Below are positions 11,822-22,316 of a stretch of DNA of 64,000 nt, piece after piece. This stretch comes from Cytospora piceicola (lineage: Eukaryota; Ascomycota; Sordariomycetes; Diaporthales; Cytosporaceae). Position 1 is the stretch's first letter. Each line of letters starts with the position of its first letter. The notes under the pieces are model-generated. The model made no database searches, was not told the DNA's origin, and saw only the letters and a program-made list of their open reading frames with translations. The stretch spans positions 186,001 through 250,000 of the forward strand of contig JALQBC010000013.1 of NCBI GenBank assembly GCA_023375675.1, given 5' to 3'. The position numbers and the translations under genes are program-made.

Positions 11822-13539
11822 TTAGTGTACTACGAACTTGGCAACAATGGGCGACTTTGCTATCTGTTGGGGTAATTTCTGGGTTTTGTTTCTGATACAC
11901 ATACAAACATGGGGATGGTCTTCACAAGGCACTAAGGAGCAGTAGGGTGCATTGTGCACAAAACAAATAGAGAATTCTCGTATCCTGTATCCAATCTATC
12001 ATATCCATTGGTTGGGCCAACCAGTCAAGAAGCGAAAAGAATTGAATGAAGATACAGAAAGGGCATACTGGAATGCCACTAACACCAAAAAGATCCGACT
12101 TACCTTACTTACTTTCTCCCCATGAGATATACTTGCCATTAGATTCCACATTCATCTTATTAGACTTGTCTTCGGACCGGGCGTTTCCCATCACCACGTC
12201 GCCGTCCTCGTGCGGAACGCACTATCTGGCTCGACGGACCCGCGGTCGGAGTAGGTAATGGGCTGTGGCTAGCAGCGGAAGAAACATCTGTGAGAAGATC
12301 AACAGCATAATCAGTGGAAAGACCACCCTCTTTCAACTCCCGAAGTGCCCTTCTGGCTCGACTGGTCGTCCCTGTACGGAATAGGCCCGGACAAAGAACC
12401 TCGACGAGGATGGTTGCAGCGCGCACAGTGGCGATAGGACCTCTCGGGGCCGTTTCCCTGCGCGCGAGCCGTCCATGACCCCTGATCATCCATGCTCTGC
12501 TGGAGGTAGCAATCAGGGCAGGGGTCCGGGGGAGACGGAGTAGGATTTTATTGCCGGGTTTGCGTGCCCAGTTTAGAGAAGGGTGTGTGACTTGCTAGTT
12601 TCTCCTGGAACAGCCGTTTGGGCAGGTTTATTAGTGGTAAGCGTTGTAGCGATAGGCTTTTGAACTCGTAGACATATATATATCTTGATGAAAAGTATTT
12701 GTATGAACCCGGGAGCTTGCTGTCTCAATTACTTTACCATTGGGTGGATGTTGCCGTGTGTGTTGGTAGAAGTTGTTTTGCGAGAGGCCGGGGAAGAAGA
12801 TGCTGGGGCGAGACTAAACGGGCATGTGTACTCGCAACATGTCGTTGCCAGAGGAAGGGTGGGACTACCATAATAGCTGATGTTGAGCTGTATGGTAGCC
12901 ATCTCTTCAGTCAGCAGTAAAGTGTCGTGTCTGGTATGGGGGTGGGGAAGGTTGCTTTCGGATATCTCTGGTGTAAGAGCCCAACACAATAGACAACCCC
13001 TTTCCGCCAACCGGAACGCCTAGCCGCCAGGTATGTGAGCCACATATCAATTACAAGGTCAAGCAAAGAATGGACAGGACTAAGTGGGCAAAGGTTGAAC
13101 TATCTGTTAGCGGGACATTGAATTGTCAGAGAAGCCCAAATAGAAAAGCACAATGCATCCTCAGCAACCAACCTGTAGTCATATTTTGGACTGCAAAACC
13201 ATATCAATCAAGTACGAGCCACATTCGACCTGGACCGCATCTTTCAAAGTAGAATAATGGAACCATTTGTGTTTTGATCAGGTGAAAAAGTGCACTTCTT
13301 TGCTTTTGAGCGTGGACATGACCGGCCGGATGCCAGACGCAGGAGGGCTGGAATCAAGCAGAACCCCCAAATAAAAGAACCTCAACCCGGCCAAATGCCT
13401 CCCGCCGTCGCAGATCCTCCAGTATGCCCACAAATTTTCCTTGTTCCCGGGACCTTAATAACGCACATCCCTTTAGACATCAGCCTGACTTTTCTGTGTC
13501 TCGTTTTAGGATTCTGTGTGTGAGGTGTCATGAAGCACT
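11822..13539. other. Convergent intergenic region, no supported gene
   Basis: This lies between the MFS gene and the Stm1-like gene, which point toward each other. Two overlapping minus-strand open frames at 12160-12493 (one with CARCNHPRRG) look weakly coding, but no start, splice site or family could be supported. Confidence 0.5.
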
Positions 13540-14913
13540 CTATTTGCCGAGCGCAGGGAAGGCAGAGGCATCGTTGGGGTTGATGGGGGCAGCACCACGT
13601 CCGCCACGGGGGCCGGCCTGGGGGCCACCACGGGGGGCAGCGTTGGGGCCTCCACGGGGGGCGCCACGAGCACCTCCACGGGGTCCTCCACGGCGCTCGC
13701 CACGCTCAGCACCTCCACGGGCACCACCACGACCACCGCCACGGGGACGCTCGGTGGTGGTGTTGCTCTCCTGCCAGCGGCCATCGTAGTCGACGGTGAC
13801 CTTCTGCTTGCGCTCACGCTCACGCAGCTTCTTGCCGCCGGAGCTGGGGATGAAGTCCTCATCGTCCTGCTTGGCGAGGGGCTTGGCACCAGCCCACTTC
13901 TTGTCGTCACCCTCGTTGGCCTTGCGGACGGCCTGGGCGGCGTTAAGAGCGGCCTTCTTCTCGGCCTGCTCGGCGAGGTAAGCCTCGAGGGTAACCTGCT
14001 TGACCTCGGGCTCCTTGTCCTCAGCCTCGGCATCCTCAGCCTCGGCGTCCTTCTGCTCGGTCTGGGCAATGGCCTCTCCGGCCTGCTCGTCCTTGAGCTC
14101 AGCCTCACCCTCCTGGGCACCCCATGACTGGGCAGCTTGCTTCTCGGAGCCGCTAAATTTTCGTTAGTTAGGTCTTGACGAATCCATAATGGAAGCCAAT
14201 GACTTACGGCACGACGTTCTTAGAGTGCCGGTCGTCAGCGTTGCGGTGGTGGGTAGCACCACGGCCTGGAATCAACTGTTAGCCTGAAAACTGCACCGAG
14301 GCGATCTAAGGGTCGGAGCTATCTTACCTCCACGGGCACGAGCGCCACGGCCGCCACGGGCACCGCCGCGGGTCTCGTCGGTGGGCTTTCTCCGGTTGGC
14401 ACCGGGTCCTACACCTCCATCGCGGAAGGCTGTGCAACCATAAATGTCAGCCTTGTTGTTCACGGCTTCAGAGTGGGCCGGGGTTACTGCATACCAGTCT
14501 CGTTGGCGTTGAAGCCACCTCGGGGAGCAGAGCGGGAGCCGGTAGCAGCATCGGACTTGACGGGAGCAGTGCCGTCGGCGTTGGCCTTTCCGGTCTTGGT
14601 GGATGTCTTGGTGACGGGGTTTAGGGGAGCGGCAGGGGTCTCGGATCCCTCGACATCGTTACCTGGAGGTCACGATCGTGTTAATAGGCATTGCGTGTAG
14701 GGGTTAGGATCGGTGCGGCGCAGAGAAGTTCGTGGGAAAGGGTGGGCGGCGAGTTTACCGAGGAGATCGTAGAGGTTCTGTCATTGTCAAACGTTAGTAT
14801 CGATGGGATTACTGCCGTCCCAGCACCATTCGGTGGGAACGATTGTGGGAATTGAGCGACATTGATGAGCAATGCTGCAGTTGAACGTGACGAACCTTGG
14901 AGGCGACCGACAT
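13540..14913 (-). CDS. STM1: Stm1-like ribosome/mRNA-binding RGG protein (HABP4/SERBP1 family)
   Basis: Stm1/SERBP1 proteins bind 80S ribosomes and RNA and preserve idle ribosomes under nutrient stress. Six exons: 14913-14896, 14777-14759, 14662-14495, 14429-14328, 14265-14208 and 14152-13540, giving 325 residues. The start MSVASKNLYDLLGND is the typical Stm1 N-terminus. Next come a GFNANET segment, an RGG-rich stretch, the HHRNADDRHSKN block of the HABP4/PAI-RBP1 domain, an acidic region, KQVTLEAYLAEQAEKKA, and a long RGG/PRGG tail ending DASAFPALGK. The large last exon has no internal Met, so a simple start-to-stop scan misses it, and GC bias leaves a 204-codon false frame over it. Five introns of 55-118 bp crowd the 5' half. 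Symbol by family resemblance to yeast. Confidence 0.9.
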
Positions 14914-15988
14914 CTTGTCGCCTGGGCTTTTCGCCTTTCAGCAAAGGCGTCAATTCAATGACGACAAAATTAATGGGAAATTGATTGAGGTCTCTGGAGA
15001 GTAAGGTCAGGCCCTATGTTGACATACCCTAGACCGTTGTGATGCTCGGTTGCGAAGGTGAGGGCGAGAGCGAGTCCACGAGCGCAGAGCTTTTGGTGGG
15101 CAGCCCGGTTCGGGGAGATTCAATTTTTGCGGCGCTGCTGGCGGGGTGGCTTGTGCTCCACCCTTTTTTTTCCTGGGCTTGCTCCTCCACCTTGTTGTGT
15201 GCTTGTCAGGCTTGTGTGCCTTCTACAGCTCCAATGGGCACCCGAAAAACACTGCCCGAAACACTGAGGTGCAAGGGACCTGTCGTCAGCTTACATAATC
15301 AAAGGCCCCGCTGGACTGGGGCTATTTTGGCAACTGCGGGCCAATTTCGGTTTTGGTGGCATTATTGCGTCTTGTTAGGGCTCTCAGTAACAACTAGAAT
15401 CAACATCGTCTCTGTTTTCCTACTTAACTTGGATACCTAGCTACCTAGCTAGGTATCTAGAAGCAATCACGAGATGCTGGTCTCTCCTTCCGTTGTGTTC
15501 GAAAATGACCGTGTCTACCATAAGAAAGAAACAGAGTCTTGAATCCACCTCCTCATCAATAAGATCCAGTAGTTACTCAACGAAATCAGAGGGCAAGGCC
15601 ACTCACTGACTCCATCCACCAGCCCAAGCAGCTTGCATTGAAGGAGGCCCCTCCTAATGCGTAATGACTGACCGGGAGCTTAACGGGCAGCTACCACACC
15701 TTAATCGCCCCACACTACCTAGGTAATCCTAACAGGCTTAAGTCATCTCGAGGTCTCCTTCTCGCCAGCTCGCCAGGTAGTGCTCAATATACAGCGTTTA
15801 GGAGGCTCCAGGTATCTAGGTAATCTTCAGAGACGAGTTCAGTCGTGTACATCCGACCATGCTATGCTGTCCGCGGCCTCGCCCTGTTTTCGATGAGTAA
15901 CTTACCTATAGGTAGGTACTTAGGTGGTTACATACATGATTCTTGTCTTGCCATGGGCTTGTGCTTGCCGAATCGGCTGTCAGTTCTA
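14914..15988. other. Intergenic region upstream of the Stm1-like gene
   Basis: Promoter and leader of the Stm1-like gene plus the 3' flank of the DUF4419 gene. It holds several ACCTAGGT-type palindromes (15432-15457, near 15716, 15812 and 15903). An open frame at 15039-15440 shows no known domain. Confidence 0.6.
15432..15457. repeat. Perfect 12-bp inverted repeat with 2-nt spacer
   Basis: GATACCTAGCTA is followed by CC and its exact reverse complement. It is built from the CCTAG core that recurs through the intergenic DNA of this window. Confidence 0.95.
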
Positions 15989-17173
15989 TTACTTCAGTTT
16001 GTCTCCTTGCAGCATCCACCAGCCCGAGACAGGTCTAACCATCGTCGCTTCCTCATCCTCCAGCTGCATGCCTATTAGTCCAGCCAGGAACAGCAATGGA
16101 ACCACGTTGCCGCTGATCTCTAGCAACGTCACGGGAACATGGGTAACAGCCCCGGGAATCTTGTTTCTGTCGATCACCGGAAACTCGACACCGTCCAGCA
16201 GTAATCGACACGTGCGCTCGTCACCTAGGCGACCCATATTGGCCTCTTCGAGCTCGTCGTCGTCCAATGCCTCCTGCCTGGCGCCGTCGGCTGCCCACCA
16301 GCAAAATGCCGTCAGCCATCCAGATAAGGTGATAGTACCCCCGGAGTCCTGCTCCCCGCCCGTGTGGCAAGCACGCATCCAGAAGTCCTCCGTCTGAATA
16401 TCATCCGGTCTGTCGAAGCTGGCGACCATACCCTCGAGCGCTCTGGTCAGGCAGCGGGTCCACGCGACCACCTCCTGCTCGTCATCACCACAGCTGGGGC
16501 CCAACGAGGCGATCCATGCGACCCGCTCCAGCATCGAGGCCCAGTCGCCACGCTCGCCCAGCAGCGTGACGCTGGGGAACCCGCAGCCTTCGTCAAAACT
16601 ATAGTCGAAGTACTTTCTCATGGATCCCAGGAATACTATGGCAACAGTGGAGCGGTCATTGTCCGTTGTGGTAGTGAACTCGGGCATAAGCCTGGCTGCG
16701 ATCTCTTCGTCAACCAGGCTCTCCTTGACCAGATCCGCCATACACCGGGCGGCCCGGGCCACGCCGAACTCGGCTAGTGTGTAGGGATACAATCTGAGGA
16801 CAAGCTCTTTGCGCTGATCGTGTGGGACGAACAAGAAGCGCAAGCGTTCTGCGCGGTCTGACCCATTGATAAAGAAAGTGAACTGTGTCAGGACTGCCAG
16901 CCACACGTCGTCGGGGCGCAGCGTCAGGTGCAAGTCCTGTTGGAAGGCGCGGAGGACGGTGTGGACCAAGCCGTTCTCGTGCGGCACGATATCACCAGCA
17001 TTGCTGCCGCCTCCATTGTTTTCGGGACCAGAGGGCAATGCGAATGATGTGTGCAGTACACGGCGGCGGCGGTTCGCACGTGAGACCCTGTGGAGCAAGT
17101 CGACTTCTGAGCGAACTGCGCGGTCGCGGTTTTTCCCCACGACTCCGGGCTTTGGCCGGATAACGACTGGCAT
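15989..17173 (-). CDS. DUF4419 domain protein
   Basis: A single-exon gene of 394 residues belonging to the DUF4419 family, common in fungi and of unknown function. The diagnostic block is HENGLVHTVLRAFQQDLHL followed by RPDDVWLAVLTQFTFFING, where the family has a conserved His-Glu-Asn and a D-x-W-L motif. Later features are FTTTTDNDRS, an FDYSFDEGCGFPSVTLLGE block and a tryptophan-rich GWLTAFCWWAADG. No signal peptide or membrane helix is clear; a soluble protein is likely. I chose the ATG at 17173 (MPVVIRPKPG); the open frame extends a few codons upstream only through a non-ATG start. It is divergent from the small orphan at 17861. Confidence 0.85.
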   Translation of the reverse strand: MPVVIRPKPGVVGKNRDRAVRSEVDLLHRVSRANRRRRVLHTSFALPSGPENNGGGSNAGDIVPHENGLVHTVLRAFQQDLHLTLRPDDVWLAVLTQFTFFINGSDRAERLRFLFVPHDQRKELVLRLYPYTLAEFGVARAARCMADLVKESLVDEEIAARLMPEFTTTTDNDRSTVAIVFLGSMRKYFDYSFDEGCGFPSVTLLGERGDWASMLERVAWIASLGPSCGDDEQEVVAWTRCLTRALEGMVASFDRPDDIQTEDFWMRACHTGGEQDSGGTITLSGWLTAFCWWAADGARQEALDDDELEEANMGRLGDERTCRLLLDGVEFPVIDRNKIPGAVTHVPVTLLEISGNVVPLLFLAGLIGMQLEDEEATMVRPVSGWWMLQGDKLK

Positions 17174-17860
17174 GGCTGATAGAAAAACAGTAAAAATACG
17201 TAGCAAGGAACTCTTTGTTGTGAACGGGAGTGAGTGGTAGGGCCTGCTTGTTTCTTGAGATGGTATGTGTTCCTTCTATTGCCTGAGTCAGATGTAGAGA
17301 GATGCAGAGAACTCCCAGGCGCCAGGGAAATTGTCCCTGTAATCGGTGGTTCCCAGCTCGAATTCTCTTGAACAAATTGTTGACAATCCGTGGACTTCCG
17401 CTTTGAGTTCTTGGTTGTAGGCCCAGACGTTGAGACCGCTGGCATGCCACGACACGCCACACCAGACAAAGACAGCGACCCTCCATTGAAGGGGTTATGA
17501 TATCACAATACACATTGTATGGCTCAAGCAACATCCCTCGTCCAGGTCTGCTTTGGGCTTGGATGAAAGGCACTGGGTTCGATGTGGAAACTAACTCCCT
17601 TGTTCACATTAGAATTGGAGGCGTCGCCAACATAGTTCTTCAAACATCGGCCCCTGCCATTCGCTATATGGGTTTATTATCTTCAGTGAAACACAGGGAA
17701 AGAAAGCCAGCCGCCAACTGGTGATATATATCAGACGCTTGTTACCACATATTTCGTATTTCGAAGCCATCCAATTTGCTAACATCCAGAAAAGCTCAAT
17801 CTCCACACAAACGACCAGACCAAATTCTCCCTATTTTTGAAATTCTACTTTTCCACAACC
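17174..17860. other. Divergent intergenic region
   Basis: Shared promoter space between the DUF4419 gene (minus) and the orphan gene (plus). Overlapping short frames occur on the minus strand without recognisable domains. Confidence 0.55.
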
Positions 17861-18430
17861 ATGCCATCCTGGGAGAACCAATCTTCCCCGGGAGCAGTAC
17901 CCAGCAGCAGCGCTCAGTGGGATCCCATGCTTGTTCCGCAGACTCTGAACGTCAAATGCAGATGGGCATGTGCTGGTCACGTTGAGATCAGAAGGCGCCG
18001 GTGTGAAATCCGTTTGGAGTACCAGCAAGAAGTCCAAGCCAGACAACACCTCGAAATCCTGTCCAGGTACCACACAAGCAATGTGCTCGGCAGCCACGAA
18101 GGTGCCCCCGACATGATGATCGAAAAATCATGGAACTTGCTCCTCGACGCGATGATTTGCAAAACTCATGCCGAGTGTTTCAACGCCGCCAAAGTCAGAG
18201 CGCAGGTCTCGAGGGAGTGGAAACAGGCTGTGTCAAACTTTAACTACTACCCGGATGGCTGGACAGAGGCCTGCAAGGTGATGTTGTTGCCTGACCCTCG
18301 ACAAGCAGTCTATGATCTTCTGAGTAGACACCGGCAGGAGTTGAGGGAAGCAGCAAGCAAGGCTGGGGCATCTGGTGAGACCAGCGAAGCTGAGGGTGGC
18401 AGAGATAAGAAAAGGCCGAGGCTTGGATAA
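17861..18430 (+). CDS. Hypothetical protein, basic C-terminus
   Basis: A single-exon frame of 189 residues that I do not recognise. The ATG at 17861 has a good context (CACAACCATGCC) and comes before any other in-frame ATG. The middle is a charged helical region (IRLEYQQEVQARQHLEIL), followed by DAMICKTHAECFNAAKVRAQ with two Cys and AVYDLLSRHRQELREAASKA. The tail EGGRDKKRPRLG resembles a nuclear localisation signal. There is no signal peptide or membrane segment. It could be a lineage-specific fungal gene. Coding is supported by length, start context and composition, not by a known family. Confidence 0.55.
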   Translation: MPSWENQSSPGAVPSSSAQWDPMLVPQTLNVKCRWACAGHVEIRRRRCEIRLEYQQEVQARQHLEILSRYHTSNVLGSHEGAPDMMIEKSWNLLLDAMICKTHAECFNAAKVRAQVSREWKQAVSNFNYYPDGWTEACKVMLLPDPRQAVYDLLSRHRQELREAASKAGASGETSEAEGGRDKKRPRLG

Positions 18431-18616
18431 ATAGGGGACGCACCTGGCGAGGAGGCTCTCGAGGCCTTGCTGACATCTGTTGGGCTGAGTGCCCCAGGGT
18501 GGGTTGGGGGTGGTGACTTCGGGTCTTTTTATTTCTTTCGTTGCATGTTATTCTCGATGGATTTCCTACGCATCTTCTGAGTACAGTTCTTGAGTTAAAA
18601 ACGCTGTCTAAATATC

Positions 18617-20299
18617 CTAATATTGTTCATGGTGTGAATTATCCGGTACTTTATCCGGTACTTGAATATATGGGTGTCGTCCGGGTAAGGGCATAATTTC
18701 GACCAATTCGGTGTAGCCAGAGATAATAGCACCGGGCTTGAAGAGGAAAAACACCTTCTTAAATATAGATTCCACGCCATTTTCATCCTTTCTGACTTCC
18801 ACTTCGTCACCAAAACTCACACTCCGCATACGCGCTCCATTTGGAGGCAGAGGCGCGTCAGAAGCGCCGGCGTATGCAGCCTGACATGAATCGAGAATGA
18901 TCCCATGCTCGACCTCAAGGGAACGCCTGCAGACAGAGTACAAGGTCTTCGCATTGAATAGATTTTCTTGTTCATGCGAAACCAGAGGTATCTGCTGGAG
19001 GGCCTTCAGCCGCAGATCCAGGCGTCGACATTTGAGAACCACAAAGTAGAGGAAGGGCAAGGAGGCCATCTCGAAGATGAACTTCGGCCTCGGGCCGGAC
19101 TCTGTTGTTTTCAGCTGTACCAGCTGCTCTGATAGGTGTAGGATCTCCTCGAAGTCTGCGAAGTACTCGTCGTAGACCAGCTCATCGACACTCAGGAAAC
19201 ACCCAACCCAAATCTTGCCCACAATGCATTTGATCTCTTCGTAGATATGAGACTCCAGGCCTTCGTGTTCTGGTGGGTATGTCCCCCTGGTTGTTCGATA
19301 GTGATGTTGCCATGTAACCAAGGACTCGTAAATAGGTTCTCTCTCCACGAACAGAAAGTCCGGCATTGGCAGGTGTTGCAGTGAACCCTGTCGGTAGCTG
19401 AGGCCCAGGCGTATAAGACGAACCGTACGGTTGACCAAGTAATCCCACGCCATCGTCTTGTCCTCGGCTGTAACGCCTGTAGCCAAGCCATCAGACACAA
19501 GGCCAACAGGCTCTGGGAAATCTGCGACCTCAACACCGAAGAAATAGGGGAATGTCGCCAGGCGCAGAAAGATAGGCTGGAGTGCTTGTTTTGCCCAGCC
19601 CAACAGACCCTTAGACATATTGTTGCAGATCATGATGCCGTGTCGACAGTGTTGGATAGCTACCTCGCGGTTCCCTTGCAGCATCTCGATGCATATGAAA
19701 AGAAGACACACGAGCAGGACAATGTTCTCGTCGGTCGCCGCAGAAGCCAGCTGCTTGAGTGCTATGTTGTATTGTGTGATGGCGAAACGTTCCCGTGGTC
19801 TGACTAGGGGACTTCGATTTGTTTCCCCTAATCCTTCGTATATGGAGCTGATACATATCAAAGCATGCCTTACTGCTGGCTCCTGCTGTCCGACCTGGGA
19901 GACCAGGATATTCCAGAGGGGCTTGCTGGAGTTCCTCGAGAGGAACGGCGCAACTTGGAGCCTAAAATACTCCAGTGCTCTGGCTTCCGTCACATCCGAA
20001 GTACATAAGTTACTGGGACTCCGTCGAGTGACGATCGGGGCGGCGTTCCGGATGCTAATAAGATCTGCCCATGAATATGCCGCCTGACCAGTGGGAGGAT
20101 CGGGATAGCCATCACAGCTGCGGCCGGTGGAGGTACATCTGTGACAGTGGGGTTTCGTCTCGTCACATTTGACTTTCCGCGTTCTGCTCTTGAGAATCAG
20201 TCTGCGATGCCATGTAAACAAACTATCGAGGTCGCTGATAACTACGCACTTGCAGGTGAAACACCCTGTCCTGACCTTTTCAGAACCTCTCCTGACCAT
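18617..20299 (-). CDS. Zn2Cys6 fungal transcription factor
   Basis: A fungus-specific zinc-cluster regulator of 538 residues. Exons 20299-20250 and 20183-18617; the 66-bp intron splits the zinc cluster, and acceptor GAGCAG restores CFTCKTRKVKC. The six ligands are C13, C16, C23, C30, C33 and C40 with correct CX2CX6CX6CX2CX6C spacing, so it should bind DNA at CGG-type half sites. The rest is a helical regulatory domain of the Fungal_trans_2 kind (for example EYFRLQVAPFLSRNSSKPLW, then VRHALICISSIYEGLG) typical of pathway and secondary-metabolism regulators. It is divergent from the short-chain dehydrogenase at 21177, about 0.9 kb away, which suggests but does not prove that it regulates that gene. 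Its target is unknown. Confidence 0.9.
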   Translation of the reverse strand: MVRRGSEKVRTGCFTCKCVVISDLDSLFTWHRRLILKSRTRKVKCDETKPHCHRCTSTGRSCDGYPDPPTGQAAYSWADLISIRNAAPIVTRRSPSNLCTSDVTEARALEYFRLQVAPFLSRNSSKPLWNILVSQVGQQEPAVRHALICISSIYEGLGETNRSPLVRPRERFAITQYNIALKQLASAATDENIVLLVCLLFICIEMLQGNREVAIQHCRHGIMICNNMSKGLLGWAKQALQPIFLRLATFPYFFGVEVADFPEPVGLVSDGLATGVTAEDKTMAWDYLVNRTVRLIRLGLSYRQGSLQHLPMPDFLFVEREPIYESLVTWQHHYRTTRGTYPPEHEGLESHIYEEIKCIVGKIWVGCFLSVDELVYDEYFADFEEILHLSEQLVQLKTTESGPRPKFIFEMASLPFLYFVVLKCRRLDLRLKALQQIPLVSHEQENLFNAKTLYSVCRRSLEVEHGIILDSCQAAYAGASDAPLPPNGARMRSVSFGDEVEVRKDENGVESIFKKVFFLFKPGAIISGYTELVEIMPLPGRHPYIQVPDKVPDNSHHEQY

Positions 20300-21176
20300 G
20301 ACGAGGTTCCTTGAGAGTACGACACGCCAAGCAAGATCGTCCTCTGCAGAGATTCAGTAGCAGGTGGGTTGAGTCCGAACTTTCGATGCCGAGCTCCAGG
20401 TAATCATGAGCATACGGGTCTTCGTCAAGGTGGGGGTTGCGGGTACTTATCTTGCCGAGTGGTTGAAGGATTTAAGGATTCAAGGAGGCGCAGCAGATAT
20501 CTGAGCCTCAATACTTCCAGGTTTAGATGCACGGTGGGGTACCACAGGGTTCTACTTACATGTATAGTATCTCACAACACGAATCCTTCACGATTATGTT
20601 GAGCTTCATATATAAAGTAGATCATGGCTTTTTATAATTCGAGGATTGATCGTATCACTGGATATAAAGGATATGTCACCAGTGTCAGGTATCAACACGA
20701 AGGCCCCAGGGAATCAAACTGCGAAACAGGCACGATTTTGTGTGTAGTTTACAGTCATTCCATTCCAAGGCTTGGGTGTGTGTGTTGTTCTTGGGAGTAA
20801 ACAAACAGGCCTAAAGCCTAAGGGAATGGAAGGAAATAGGTGTAACTAAAGGAAGGAAGTAACGCCGTAGGCCTGATTATGTAACAACCAGCTACGCATG
20901 TGTGATTCTGGATGGATCAATGTAGTCCTTTTGATTTTTCAACACAGGTGAAATGGAACTGAAATACAGACAACCAGAATCACCGTAAAAATCACCAAAG
21001 CCACGATGAACAGCCGAGCTGGGTTCGGGATAATTACTCGGGGTGCCGAGGAATCTTACCTTCCCCTCACTGTCACCAGCTGGCCTCAAAGTGAGATACA
21101 CTGTCCCATGCCCTAAAGCAGTATCGCAAGCGTGATATCTTTTCGAACAATAGTATGTAATCCTCGCAAATGCGCT
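20300..21176. other. Divergent promoter region (regulator / dehydrogenase)
   Basis: About 0.9 kb between outward-reading regulator and dehydrogenase genes; any shared control sites would lie here. It is AT rich around 20580-20700. No gene is supported. Confidence 0.6.
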
Positions 21177-22316
21177 ATGGCGTCCAACCCAGGCTTCGAC
21201 GACGATACTACGGGCAGTGAAGCTGCCAAAGCTCTCGCAGCATCCATCCGAGGGAAGACTGGTCCGTATAATTCCCGGCCCCGCACCTGAGTCCTCACTC
21301 CTGGAAACTTGATGGGCTGACAACCGCTGATAGTGGTGATTACGGGTGTCAGTCCGGCTGGGATTGGTTCTTCAACAGCTCTAGCCATCGCGTCACAAGG
21401 CCCAGAGGTTCTCATCCTCGCGTCCCGCACGGCATCCAAGCTCGATTCCGTCACGGTGGACATAGGGGAAATTGACCCATCTGTGACTGTTCACCAGGTT
21501 CCCCTAGACCTGTCTTCGCTAGACTCTGTCAGGGAGGCAGCTGCTCAGATTGATAGACTCGTGGACCACGTCGACGTTCTGGTCAACAACGCGGGAATAA
21601 GCCACCTGACGAGAGACCCTGTCCAGACTCCAGGAGACACTGTAGTGGACCTCAACTTCTTCACGAACCATCTTGGCCCTTTCATGCTCACCAGTCTAAT
21701 GTTGCCAAAGCTTCGTGCTGCTGCCACTAAGACAAATGCCTCCCGGGGCTCCACACGCATCGTCAATCTTAGCAGCCATGGCCACAGACTTTCCCCGATA
21801 CGTTTCTACGACTACCAAATCTATAACTACGTCTACGAGGGAGTTCCCGATAGTCAAAAGCCACCAAACGGGTTGCCTGACAAATTCTTGAGGCTAGTCG
21901 ATGGATATCCGGTCTTTATCGGTTACGGGCAATCCAAGACCGCCAATATCTTGCACGCCACAGAGCTGACAAGGCGGTTCAGAAAGAATGGAGATGACAT
22001 TCTCGCCTTGTCCGTTCACCCGGGTTCAGTCCCCACGGAGCTGTCGCGAAGTCTGGACCAGGAGGGACGGGAGACCATTGGCAACACCGCACCCAATGGC
22101 AAGTGGAAAAGCCTGGACCAGGGAGCGGCCACAACCCTTGTTGCGGCGTTTGATCCAAAGCTTTCTGAGCTCGATATAGGTGGCGAGGTCTTCGGCTATT
22201 TCGCCGACTGCCAGCTGAGTGATCAATTATTAGCAGAACATGCCAAGGACCCGGAGAGCGCGCGTATGCTGTTTCAAGAAAGTGAGCGGATGCTGGGAGT
22301 CAGGACGGGACTGTGA
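21177..22316 (+). CDS. Short-chain dehydrogenase/reductase (SDR)
   Basis: A classical-type NAD(P)-dependent oxidoreductase of 355 residues, in the retinol-dehydrogenase/WW-oxidoreductase-like group that fungi use on varied carbonyl or alcohol substrates. Exons 21177-21261 and 21334-22316, with a 72-bp intron (donor GTCCGT). The splice joins GKT to VVITGVSPAGIG, the Rossmann dinucleotide motif (G33, G38, G40). NNAG is at 113-116, the catalytic serine is in NLSS (175-176), and Tyr226/Lys230 lie in YGQSK. A VHPGSVPTELSR block follows, as in related enzymes. The first exon is too short for a simple frame scan, and without it the protein would lack a true start. It probably acts in the cytosol. 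The adjacent zinc-cluster regulator suggests a small inducible unit; the substrate cannot be read from the sequence. Confidence 0.92.

Noticed and set aside
12160..12493. Two overlapping minus-strand frames, one with CARCNHPRRG
   Set aside because: Weakly coding-looking, but no family, no convincing start or splice sites and no conserved context.
13506..14120. 204-codon minus-strand frame rich in Arg, Pro and Ser
   Set aside because: It is a wrong-frame shadow of the RGG exon of the Stm1-like gene; the true frame gives conserved family blocks.
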